Positions 47,984 through 58,900 of a stretch of 64,000 nucleotides of DNA are shown in pieces. Under the pieces are notes generated by a model. That model had not been told where the DNA came from. It searched no databases and worked only from the letters and a program-made list of their open reading frames with translations. The position numbers were made by a program, and so were the translations under genes. The DNA is taken from NCBI GenBank assembly GCA_030760725.1, contig JASWHV010000005.1, forward strand, positions 93,688,622 through 93,752,621, in the 5' to 3' direction. The stretch comes from Neostapfia colusana. Its lineage: Eukaryota; Streptophyta; Magnoliopsida; Poales; Poaceae. The stretch's first letter is position 1. Every line of letters starts with the position of its first letter.

Positions 47984-49711
47984 TGTAGGATCGAAGTACA
48001 CGTGTAAAGCTACCAGAGGGGGTGAATGGTAGATAAAAACTTTTCAGCGGAAGCAACAAAACACCCCTCAGCAGAAAACCGATCTGTTAAATAAACCGTG
48101 TGTGCGACTAATCTAAACGTGTTCAACTGTGACAAAACTGTATAGATTGTAGAGAATCAAGTCACGAAGACTTCACAACAAGAATCATGAAAATCCGTTG
48201 AGAGAAACTCAAGTTACGATCGAAAGATCGAACAAAGGTCAATCTGTCCTACGCGAGAAAAACAGTTCTGGAATACTGCAAAGAAACTCGTGTAGATCAG
48301 AAACCACAAATTCAATGACAATGAAATTTTCACAGATGATAGATACTCACGTTGTGAAGACAACCCAAAAATAATCACATCAATTGGATCTGTAAAACTC
48401 GAGTTATGATAAAACCACCGAAGCAAGGTAGTACTGAACATAAACTCGATGAGAAAAACTTGTTTGAAACAAGTCGGACGAACAAGGCACAAAAGTTCCT
48501 TTAGAATACGAATTTATTTATAAAAACACAAGAGGAACAGCCCCAAAGTCGTGCCCACACAATCCTTGGCCTCCCTTGCTTATATAACCAACCCGAAGGC
48601 CAACTCAACTCAAACTAGGACTCCTACTCCTACTTGGATTCAAACTGTAACTTTCCAATACTGCTTAGGACTCTTCTATACGCAGATAGAAGCAATCTTA
48701 AGACTTCGAAACACCTTAGAAACGTATCCCACATTTCTAAAATAACTCAAATTCATGACCCACACGAAATCCTATCATAACCAACTCAAAACTTTCCATA
48801 TTTGAGTCAAACACGACTCAGACGCAGCCTGAGTCCATAACCTAGTCGGTTGGACCTTTCCGACCAATTCTTTACGTTCAACTCTCTTCATCACGCCTTG
48901 GAACCATGCAGCCACGTCCATGCACTCCTTGCACACGTGCAAACATCTTCCAACGACATCCAAGATACCTTCATATGCATTGTTCTTATTCAAACATACA
49001 GCGCAACCTCCCGATCAACTCAACCACAATTCCTCCCGAACTTTGTTGTTGAACCTCATCTTCTCCCTAGGACTAGATCAATGGATCCCGTCACCAGCCA
49101 TGTCTTGAACTCAAGCAACACCTGCACATTAATAAACAACCAATATATCCTAGCACAAGTCCTCAACTTGACTCTCGTTAGTTCCGAAACTACAACATCT
49201 TACGTGAGCACCTTACATGAGCATGTTGTAAACCATAGCAAAATGATATCAGCCATAACCACCAAAACACACCAAAAACTTAGTAAAATAATACTAAGCA
49301 AACTTTCCATAAGAGTAAAGCAAGTTCGAAACATAACAAGTTAAAAGCAGGACCATTGCAATCAAGCTCCGAACCTTACCAAAGCTAACCGGACCTTAAA
49401 CCGGAGCTTACCAAAGCTACTCGGACCCAGCGCCGGAGCTTACTAAAGCTTAGTCGGACCTAGCACGGAACTTACCAAAGCTAGTCGGACCTAGCACCGG
49501 AGGTAGCAAAAACAAGTCAGACCTAGCCAAAATAAGTCAGACCTAGACAAAGCAAGTCGGACCTTGCCGGAACTACCGAAAACAAGTTGGACCTATCGTC
49601 AGACCTTGCAGGAGCTCGGACCAAGAGTCGGACCTTGTTAAAAAGGTGTTTTGGTACTATTCAAAAATTTTATCGTCCAAGCCAATGTATTCAGCACACA
49701 TAGGTCTCACA
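47984..49711 (-). repeat. 3' LTR of copia element E
   Basis: The minus-strand copy of the F LTR: plus-strand reading TGTAGGATCG...GGTCTCACA. TATATAAG is at minus 48586-48579. The GGTCCGACT array occupies about 49385-49640. Length is 1728 bp. Confidence 0.93.
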
Positions 49712-50651
49712 ATCTCCCCCTTGATGAATGCATTGGCAACACCACTTAAAATCCGAACATTGGCTTATTCACATGAAAAGTTTTGAAAACAATTTCTCCC
49801 CCTTTGTAAATCAGAAATAAAATTAGAAGACAAACAAAAATACCAAAAATTCTCCCCCTGAGAAGAATCGTGCCAAAACACTTGTGAATGTGTGCAATGT
49901 GTGATCAATTTCTCCCCCTTTGACAATGTATTCAGCAAGGTACAAAAGAGAAATTTTAATTTGTTATGAGCACATTATAACGTATTCATATAAAACAAAG
50001 CTCATCCAAATCATGCTATCAAGTAACTTACACTATCACATCAATGAGATACATAAAGTAGTGTAAGCCATGCTAGAGATCAAGTGTAATTTTCAATTTA
50101 AGCAAGTCATGATCTCACAAACTTAACTATTTCAAGACCTGAAAACATGACACTTGTTGCTGCATTTTATTTATCATTTAAAGCACAAATTTTGATCTTA
50201 TGACATTTGCAAGAGATTATATGCAGCATCAGCCTTATTCTAACCAACCAAGCCAAGCCTATGTCATTTGACAGTCAGAAGCTTAAGGACATGGTTTTAG
50301 TCATACACAACTCCTTTGAAGTTCATATATAAGTGCAATGATAAGCCATCTCAAAAGAAGAAGTGCGATGCATGCATATTCTCTTGATCTTTTCTTAATT
50401 TTTTATTTGAACATAAAAACTCAACATGTGAGTTGATTACTTGATTAATTCTTTATTATTAAAAGCACTTGTGAGCATGCAACAAGTTCAAAACAGCAAG
50501 AAAGTTCAACCATGACCAGATTTAGTGTAAGTAATTATTCCAATTACTAGACAGGGTAAAAACTACAAAATGTATAACACGAGAAATATTATGCTCATAT
50601 TATTTCAGTTTCAGATTCACACATAGACTTCCCAAGTTTCATAATTCTCCC
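49712..50651 (-). other. Post-pol region of E with four polypurine tracts
   Basis: The counterpart of 35871-36861 in F. Minus-strand GGGGGAGA tracts lie at about 49712-49722, 49792-49806, 49850-49860 and 49909-49922. No credible ORF is seen. Confidence 0.8.
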
Positions 50652-52383
50652 TCAATTTAAGCCATGAGGATGCGTAACCCCTATTTCACTATGAATGTAA
50701 CAAAAACGAGTGAAATCCAAAGGTTTTGTAAAAATGTCAGCCAATTGTTGTTCGGTATCTACATGGTGAAGCACAATGTTCCGTTTTTCGACATTATCAT
50801 GGAGAAAGTGATACATAATGTCAATGTGCTTAGTTCTCGAATGTTGCACGGGGTTTTTAGCAATGCAAATGGCACTAGTGTTATTATAGAACAGTGGAAC
50901 ACTATCTATATCAACCCCATATTCCTTAAGTGTTTGAACAATCCAAAGAATTTGTGAGCAAGCACTAGCTGCAGCTACATATTCAGATTCGGCTGTGGAT
51001 TGTGCAACTGAACTTTGTTTTCTAGAGGACAAGACAACAAGTGAATTACCAAGAAAATGACAAGCATCAGAAGTACTTTTCCTATCAATCCTACAACCCC
51101 CAAAATCAGCATCGAAAAAAGCTTTCAAAGTAACGGCTGAGGAAGAAGGAAGAAAATGTCAAATTCTTGAGTTCCATGTAAGTACCTGAGAATCTTTTGA
51201 CGGCTTGACGATGTGAAGCACGTGGGGAGACTTGAAACCGTGCACAAAGACATACGCTGAATTGTATGTCCGGTCTTGATGCCGTGAGATACGAAAGTGA
51301 TCCAATCATGCTTCTATATTCTTTTTTATCAACGGGATCACAATCTTCATCAAGTTCAAGTGTTGTTGCTGTTCCCATTAGTGTCCGAAGAGGCTTTCTT
51401 TTGTCCATGTTGAAGCGCCTTAGGAGATCTTTTGTATACTTTGTTTGATGCACAAAGGTACCCTCCTTGGTTTGCTTGATTTGCAGCCCCAAAAAGTACG
51501 TGAGTTCTCCCATCATACTCATCTCAAATTCTGAACTCATCATAGCTGAAAACTTGGACACAAGATCATGAGAAGCACAACCAAAGATAATATCATCCAC
51601 ATACACTTGAACGAATAATGAGTCATTGCCATGCTTAAGCACAAAAATAGTGTTATCAACCTTGCCCATGGTAAACCCCTTTTTCAAGTAAGAATGTTTT
51701 TAACCTATCATACTATGCTCTAGGGGCTTGTTTGAGGCCGTACGAGGTTTTGGACAGTTTGTAAACATGATTAGGAAAATTTAGATTTTCAAAACCAGGT
51801 GGTTGTTTGACATAAACCTCCTCATCTATGTAGCCATTAAGAAAAGCACTTTTAACATCCATTTGATATAGCTTAAAACTGTTAGATGCAGCAAAAGTTA
51901 ACAAAATTCTTATGGCTTCTAATCTAGCAACAGGAGCAAAAGTTTCATCAAAATCTAGACCTTGAACTTGTGTGAAACCTTAAGCAACCAAGCTAGCCTT
52001 ATTCCTAACCACAGCCCCATCCTCACTTTTTTTATTTTTAAACACCCATTTAGTTCCAATTAAAGTGTGACCTTGAGGTGGAGGTACAAGTTTCTAAACA
52101 TTATTTCTTTCAAAATTTTCTAACTCTTCTTGCATGGCAACAATCCAAGATTCATTAGTGAGTGCATGTGATATATCTTTGGGTTCAAAAGAAGCAACAA
52201 AAGCAGAATGAGAATGAGAATTAGTGTCGAAAAACCTGGATCTTGTAACTCGTTCATGCAAGCTTCCAATAATTTGTTGTGGAGGATGACTTTTGAGAAT
52301 CCGGAGGGGAGTGGACACTTCACAAGCTTCTTCTTATTTATGTTCATCACAAATAGATGAGCTTGTGACGTGAGGAGGATCTG
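50652..52383 (-). pseudogene. Copia element E: RT and RNase H part of pol
   Basis: RNase H is open (51128-50652, ADFGGCRIDRKSTS and STAESEYVAAASA, ending HPHGLN). RT spans about 52090-51106, with YVDD intact in this copy (near 51595) where F has YVED. In-frame stops interrupt RT at codons that are Trp (twice) and Gln in F, and a frameshift lies near 51690. The 5' part of pol, gag and the other LTR are displaced by element D, inserted at 52383/52384. Confidence 0.92.
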
Positions 52384-53007
52384 TGTCACACCCGGTTTTT
52401 CCGAAGAAACAACCAAGTGAATATCACATGTATGCCAGGATCATTTGCTCATACATGTGATGACAAATAGTGAAGCATCATTTATTACAAGCCAGGTGTC
52501 GAATATAAGTAAGTCTTACATAGTAAATGTCTCGATGGACAATAATAAGTTCATCACAAGGAAAATAAACTAGCAGCGGAATATTATTCTTTGGGGCTCC
52601 ATCACAGGTGTTGCCCGGGGGGGGGGGGGTCTTCATGAACCTAGAATCCTTCCTCGGGTCCAAAGTCTTGGTCATTATACACCACCTCATTATCTTGACC
52701 TGAGCAGCAATATAAACCAACAAATATGCAAGGTTGAGTACCAATGGTTCTCAGCAAGTGTGGGAAAATTATATCATGCATGGCTAGAACAAGGAGAGGT
52801 TGAACTCATGGTTAAAGCACTACGCAATTAATATCTATCACCTTAGCTTATTAAGCACCTACATTACTACACAGGTGAAATGGTCCCAATCTCCCATCCC
52901 AATCATCATAACCAAATAATCATAACATCATTTCCAATGTTAAGCTTCCCGCTTAACCTCCAAAACCGTCAATCCTCTAATCATGAATAAGTCCAGGCCG
53001 CTCTTAA

Positions 53008-53047
53008 CCGTGAGCACGGCTGTCAAGACAGTTTTGACTCTGCAGAG
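53008..53047 (-). promoter_or_regulatory. Conserved palindrome cluster in D 3' LTR
   Basis: CCGTGAGCACGG (53008-53019), CTGTCAAGACAG (53020-53031, 5-bp arms) and CTCTGCAGAG (53038-53047). The middle one has AA rather than AT at its centre, so the stem survives although the strict palindrome does not. Confidence 0.65.
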
Positions 53048-55432
53048 TTTGTACCACTGTACCCACAAGTAGTGATTTCATCCCCCGTTGCCGGGTGGAC
53101 TAAAAGAACCTCCATTATGCCAGTGGCTACGTTCCACATTCACACTTCCCAGGTGTGCGGCCAAGAGATCACTACAAAGCCTTTACAAAGGGATTCCCGA
53201 CGAGCGTGGGCCCACTGAGGTTTCACCCCTAACAGCATACAAGAGGCTCCAACCCCGCTGCAGTGGCCCCCTCTTGAGCCTTGCGGTTCATATGGTAGTC
53301 CAGCTGACACCTACTCCCCGCACCATCCAACACACCCATACTACGCCGGGGATACACCTAATTAATTGGCTAAGCTGCCCCATCTCAGCATGTGGTTGGC
53401 ACTGTAAAGCCGGGTTACATGCTCCATGAACCGGTCCTTAGGATCCAGGCAAGTACTAAACACAAACCCAAGTCTCGTGCACCCAGCACACAACCAAAAC
53501 ATCCAACTTGCCTTGATCCCTACCTCTACATAATTCACAATGTCTCATTCAAGAGTATGGTAATATAAACTGATGATCTCATGTCCCAAATATCCCATTC
53601 TAAGCATGGCTAAGCAAATGCATGTAAATATATGACATGGTAAAATAAATCCCAACCCAAGCTACAAGGAAACAGGGTAATGAAATTCTAGGGAAACTTT
53701 CCTAGCATGGGTTTCATATTTCATTTGACAATGCAAATAATTCTATCTACACATCCTAGCATAGGATCAAAGTGGTCAAGGACACTTGCCTCCTTGTTGC
53801 TGCTCTTGAAATGAGTAGTCCTGATCTTGAAAACTGATAGCTTGCTCTTGAACAGGTTCTACTTCATACCATCACACATAGCAAAAGGAAAACAACAATC
53901 ATAAGACATAGTTCACACTTCTACTTCATACAAACAACACATTCACATTTATGAAATTTTCTTTACCATTTTATGTGTTGTGGATACTCTATGTGTGTTG
54001 GTTTGGGGCTTGCACACACTTTTATTTACATGTGTATGATTCCTACTTTGGTGTTCATATTTATACTCACATAATATATATATATATATATATACATATA
54101 TATGTATATATGTGTGTTTCAGTTTTAAATAAATTCCTTATATATTAAACTACCAAATATGTATGAAGAGTATTTTTCTTCTCCATAGGTGCCTTCATAA
54201 TTTCTATCAACCCTAAACTGAATTCTTTGTACTTTAGAAACTCCATTTATTATTTACTAGTTTCTATATTTTCAGATTTATATTCTTATGCATAATTGTG
54301 CATTTTATTATTAAATTAGTAATACACACTACCTAAACAGATTAGGTTCTGGTCCTAAATAATTTAAGATCATATTTTGACCTTGGCTTCTGATGTATAC
54401 TATTTCATAATTATTTTTCCTATTTTTCTTTAACTATTCTTTACTTAAGAATGTGCCCCTATACTATTAAATGTGAATAATTTATGAAACAGATTTATTT
54501 CAGCCCCAAAAATATATTTTTATCTCACTCCAAAGTTTTCTAAGTACTGAGAAAGTTTTTACTAATTTTGACAATTAGGTTTGTCCCCCTTTTTAATATT
54601 TAAACACTAGTTACATTTTCAATTTTCTAAATTAAATACTAAACAGGGCTAAAATAATGAATTCACCCCATTACAGGGTATATAATATTATTTTCATAAT
54701 CTCCAGGGGTCTAGCTACACTCTTCAGAGGTGTTTTTCTTAATTTCTATTAAGTCTAGGGGCTAAAACTGTTTTTTTTAAATGAATTTACATGATTTTCT
54801 GGAGTTCCAGGGGCTAGATCTGAAGTTTCCGGGGCTAGCTCTCAATTCCAGAGAACCCCAGGGGGTAGCACGTAAGAATTCCAGTCTTTATAACGCGGGA
54901 CTGACGTGGACCGTCTGATTTTAAACCGACGGCTGAGATTATAACATCGAACCGGTACGCGGGGTTTTAAAGTCTACCGTGCGATTTAAAATAAACGGCG
55001 CACAAGCGGCCACGTCGCTTTGATCGAGCGCGGGCGGCGCTGCCGGCGGCGCACGGCGGCGGGAAGTGGCGATCTCGCCGGAATTCTTCGGATCCTCGAG
55101 AATTCTGCCTAGAACTGTGATCTTATGGCCTAGATCGGTAGAGGGGAGGTCAGGGATCTCACCTCGGGGGTTTTCTCGAGCTCGGGGGTCCTGGAAAGTG
55201 CTCGGCGGCGAGGTCCGAGGCAAAACCACGGCGAAGCTCGTCGGAGCTGGATTTGCACCGTAAGTCTTCGGGTTTTCTGCACCTGCAAAGTTCCCCGGAG
55301 GCGGTGGATCAAAACTAGCGAGTTAGATCAGAGTTTCCGAGCTTAGATCGGCCAAAATTCACCGGCGAAGTCTCGGTGCTCACCGGAGTGAAAATCGGCG
55401 ATCGCGTGCGAAAAACTGATCGGATCGGTGGG

Positions 55433-55439
55433 TTTTATA
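55433..55439 (-). promoter_or_regulatory. TATA box of the D LTR
   Basis: CTATAAAACCC on the minus strand; solo LTR C has the equivalent CTATAAAAACCC. Both sit next to GC-rich sequence. Confidence 0.65.
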
Positions 55440-55864
55440 GCCGGGGGGGGGCGGTGGTTCTGTTGTGATCGAGTTGGAGTCCGCTAGTTCCAGAATTCGG
55501 CCGCAAAACACGATTTCCCGATCGGTTGCGATCGAGCGCGCGGGAGAGAGTCCGGGGTCGCGGGGTTAGGGATGACAGGCGGGTCCCACATGTCAGCGAG
55601 GGGCAGAGCGGCGCGCGCGGGGGCGGGCTGCGCGGGGGTTAGCTGGGCCGGCTGGGGTTTCGGCCCACTGGCCAGTTTTTTTTCTGGCTTTCCTTTTTCT
55701 TTTTCATTTCATTTCTGTTTTGAGTATAATTTGAATTCCAGTTTGAATTTGAATTTTTGCAAAACATGCAATACGTCCAAAAATTTCTAAATTCCCCTCT
55801 GAACATGGTTTATGGTTCTAAATCAAAATTTGAGTCTTGACTAAAAATTTGGGGTGTTACAGCT

Positions 55865-55876
55865 CTACCCCCCTTA
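55865..55876 (-). other. Polypurine tract of element D
   Basis: Minus-strand AAGGGGGGTAG, three bases before the TGTAACACC start of the 3' LTR. Confidence 0.88.
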
Positions 55877-55906
55877 AAAGAAATCTCGTCCTCGAGATTG
55901 GTGTTT

Positions 55907-58900
55907 CTAAGAAAACAATTCCGGAAATTGTGCCTTAAGCTCATCTTCCCGCTCCCAGGTGGCTTCCTCTTCTGAGTGATGTTTCCACTGCACCTTGCAC
56001 ATCCTGATTCTCTTATTTCTGGTGAGGCGTTCCATTGTCTCCAAAATCTTGTATGGTTGCTCGGCATAAGACAAATCCTCAGCTACATCCACTTCGTTCA
56101 TGGGTAACACCTCCTCAGGCGTCCTCAGACATTTCTTGAGTTGCGACACATGGAACACATCGTGCACGTCCGACAGATGAACCGGCAACTCTAGTTGGTA
56201 CGCCACTTCGCCTTTTCTTTCCAAAACTTGAAAGGGTCCGATGTATCGAGGTGACAACTTCCCTTTCACCTTGAACCGACGAAGTCCTCTGATAGGGGAC
56301 ACCTTGAGATAAACATAGTCTCCCACGTTGAAAACGAGCTCTCTTCTTCGTACATCAGCATAACTCTTCTGGCGTGTCTGTGCTATCCTCAAGTTGTTGC
56401 GAATCTCCCTCACCTTTGCCTCGGCTTCTTGTAGCACTTCGGGACCAAACACTTTACTTTCTCCTGTTTGGTTCCAAAATAGGGGAGTTCTGCACTTCCT
56501 TCCATACAAAGCTTCAAACGGTGACATCTTCATACTGGCTTGATAACTGTTGTTATAGGAAAACTCCGCATACGGTAAGTTTTTGTCCCAACTCCTATTG
56601 TTTTTGAGTGCACATGCCCTTAACATATCTTCAAGGATCTGATTGGTTCTCTCCGTCTGCCCGTCAGTTTGGGGATGATAGGCAGAACTGAAATTCAGAT
56701 GGGTTCCCATGGTTTCATGCAACTTTTGCCAAAACCTCGAGGTGAACTGCATCCCTCGATCCGACACTATCTTCTTCGGCACTCCATGGTAACACACAAT
56801 CCTTGACATGTACAATTCTGCCAATTTGGATCCGCTGTAGCTTTCTTTCACAGGGATGAAATGAGCTACCTTGGTTAGCCTATCAATAATAACCCATATT
56901 GAATCATACCCGGACTGGGTCCTAGGCAATCCCACGACAAAGTCCATGCTGATCTCTTCCCACTTCCATTCAGGCACTTTGAGTGGTTGCAGCAATCCCG
57001 CGGGTCGTTGATGTTCTGCTTTCACCAACTGACATGTGTCACATAGGGCAACATGTTCCGCGACATCTCGCTTCATGCCATACCACCAATACCTGCTTTT
57101 GAGGTCCTGATACATCTTCGTACTCCCAGGATGAATGGAATAGTCGGAATCGTGCGCCTCCTTCAAAATTAATTTACGAATCTCCTTTACTTCTGGCACA
57201 CAGATCCTTTTCCCGTGCCACACCGTTCCTTGTTCATCCTCTCTAAAACCAGGAGCTTTATTTTCCTTGATGAGCTGTCTGATCTCTTGTACCTTCTCAT
57301 CATTCTTTTGTCCCTCGCGTATGTCTCGCTCAAGTGTGGAGTCCACTTCCATGGCGATGGCTTCACCACTATTTACTAGACATAGATTGAGCCTTATAAC
57401 CTCGTCCTTCAATTCTGCAGGCATATCCTTCAAGCTCAACTTATTGACCTGCACTTTCCGACTCAAGGCATCGGCCACGACGTTTGCTTTCCCGGGATGA
57501 TAGTTGATGCCTACATCAAAGTCATTGATTAGCTCTAACCATCTCCTTTGTCTAAGGTTGAGATCTGGCTGTGTGAATATGTACTTCAAACTCTTATGAT
57601 CCGTATATATCTCTGTCCTCTTCCCCATCAAATAGTGCCGCCAAATTTTCAACGCGTGTACCACTGCAGCTAGTTCTAAGTCATGTGTAGGATAGTTCTT
57701 CTCGTGCTTCCGAAGCTGCCGGGATGCATATGCCACGACATGTCCCTCTTGCATGAGAACACATCCCAACCCGTTTCCAGAGGCATCGCAGTACACCGTG
57801 AAATTCTTCTGCATATCTGGCATAACCAACACGGGGGCTGTTGTCAATCTCTTCTTTAGCTCCTGAAAGCTCGTATCGCACTGTGGCGTCCAGGTGAATG
57901 TGATTCCCTTTTCCAATAGTTTGGTGAGAGGTCTCGAGATCTTGGAGAATCCCTCAATAAACCGTCGATAGTATCCAGCCAATCCCAAAAAGCTTCGAAC
58001 TTCCCCGACATTTTCAGGGGTTTTCCATTTCTGGATATCTTCGATTTTGGCGGGATCTACGGAGATTCCTCCCTCCGAGATTATATGCCCTAAAAAGGGA
58101 ACTCTCTTTAGCCAAAACTCACACTTGCTCAACTTGGCATATAGTTGGTGTTCTCTCAGCCTTTGTAACACCAACCTTAGATGTTTCTCATGTTCTTCTT
58201 CATCTTTGGAGAAGACGAGAATATCATCTATGAAAACCACCACAAATTTGTCCAGATATTCCATGAATACCTTGTTCATGAGGTACATGAAATATGCCGG
58301 GGCATTGGTTAGCCCGAAAGGCATGACAGTGTATTCATACAGTCCGTACCGAGATACGAAAGCTGTCTTGGGAATATCAGATTGCCTTATCTTGAGTTGG
58401 TGGTATCCCGACCTGAGATCAATTTTCGAGAACACGCAAGCTCCCCTCAACTGATCAAACAAGTCTTCAATGCGGGGTAATGGATACTTGTTCTTGATGG
58501 TCACCTCATTCAAGGCACGGTAATCCACGCATAACCTTCGAGTTCCATCTTTCTTAGGCACAAATATTACCGGAGCTCCCCATGGTGAGGAACTAGGGCG
58601 AACATACCCCTTTTCCGTCAATTCCCTCAAATGATCCTTGAGTTCTTCTAGCTGCTTGGAGTCCATTCGATAAGGTCTCTTGTATATCGGGGCTGTTCCC
58701 GGTACTAGCTCGATTGCGAATTCCACGTCACGGTCGGGAGGCATTCCTGGCAACTCCTCCGGAAAAACATCTGGATATTCCCTGATAGTCCTGATTTCCT
58801 CAACTTTCACCTCCACTTGATTTAATTTAATGTCCCTCCTAGGCTCATGTATCGTTATGAACTTTACTCTTGTGCCACTAGGGTGAGTTAGTTCCACCGT

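Larger units (their letters stand above)
52384..55861 (-). repeat. 3' LTR of element D
   Basis: Read on the minus strand it begins TGTAACACCCC at 55861 and ends GGGTGTGACA at 52384, 3478 bp. TATAAAA is at minus 55439-55433, about 420 bp into the LTR, so most of the LTR is predicted to be transcribed leader. A G-homopolymer (52618-52629) and an AT microsatellite (about 54076-54112) differ in length from the 5' copy. Confidence 0.94.
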
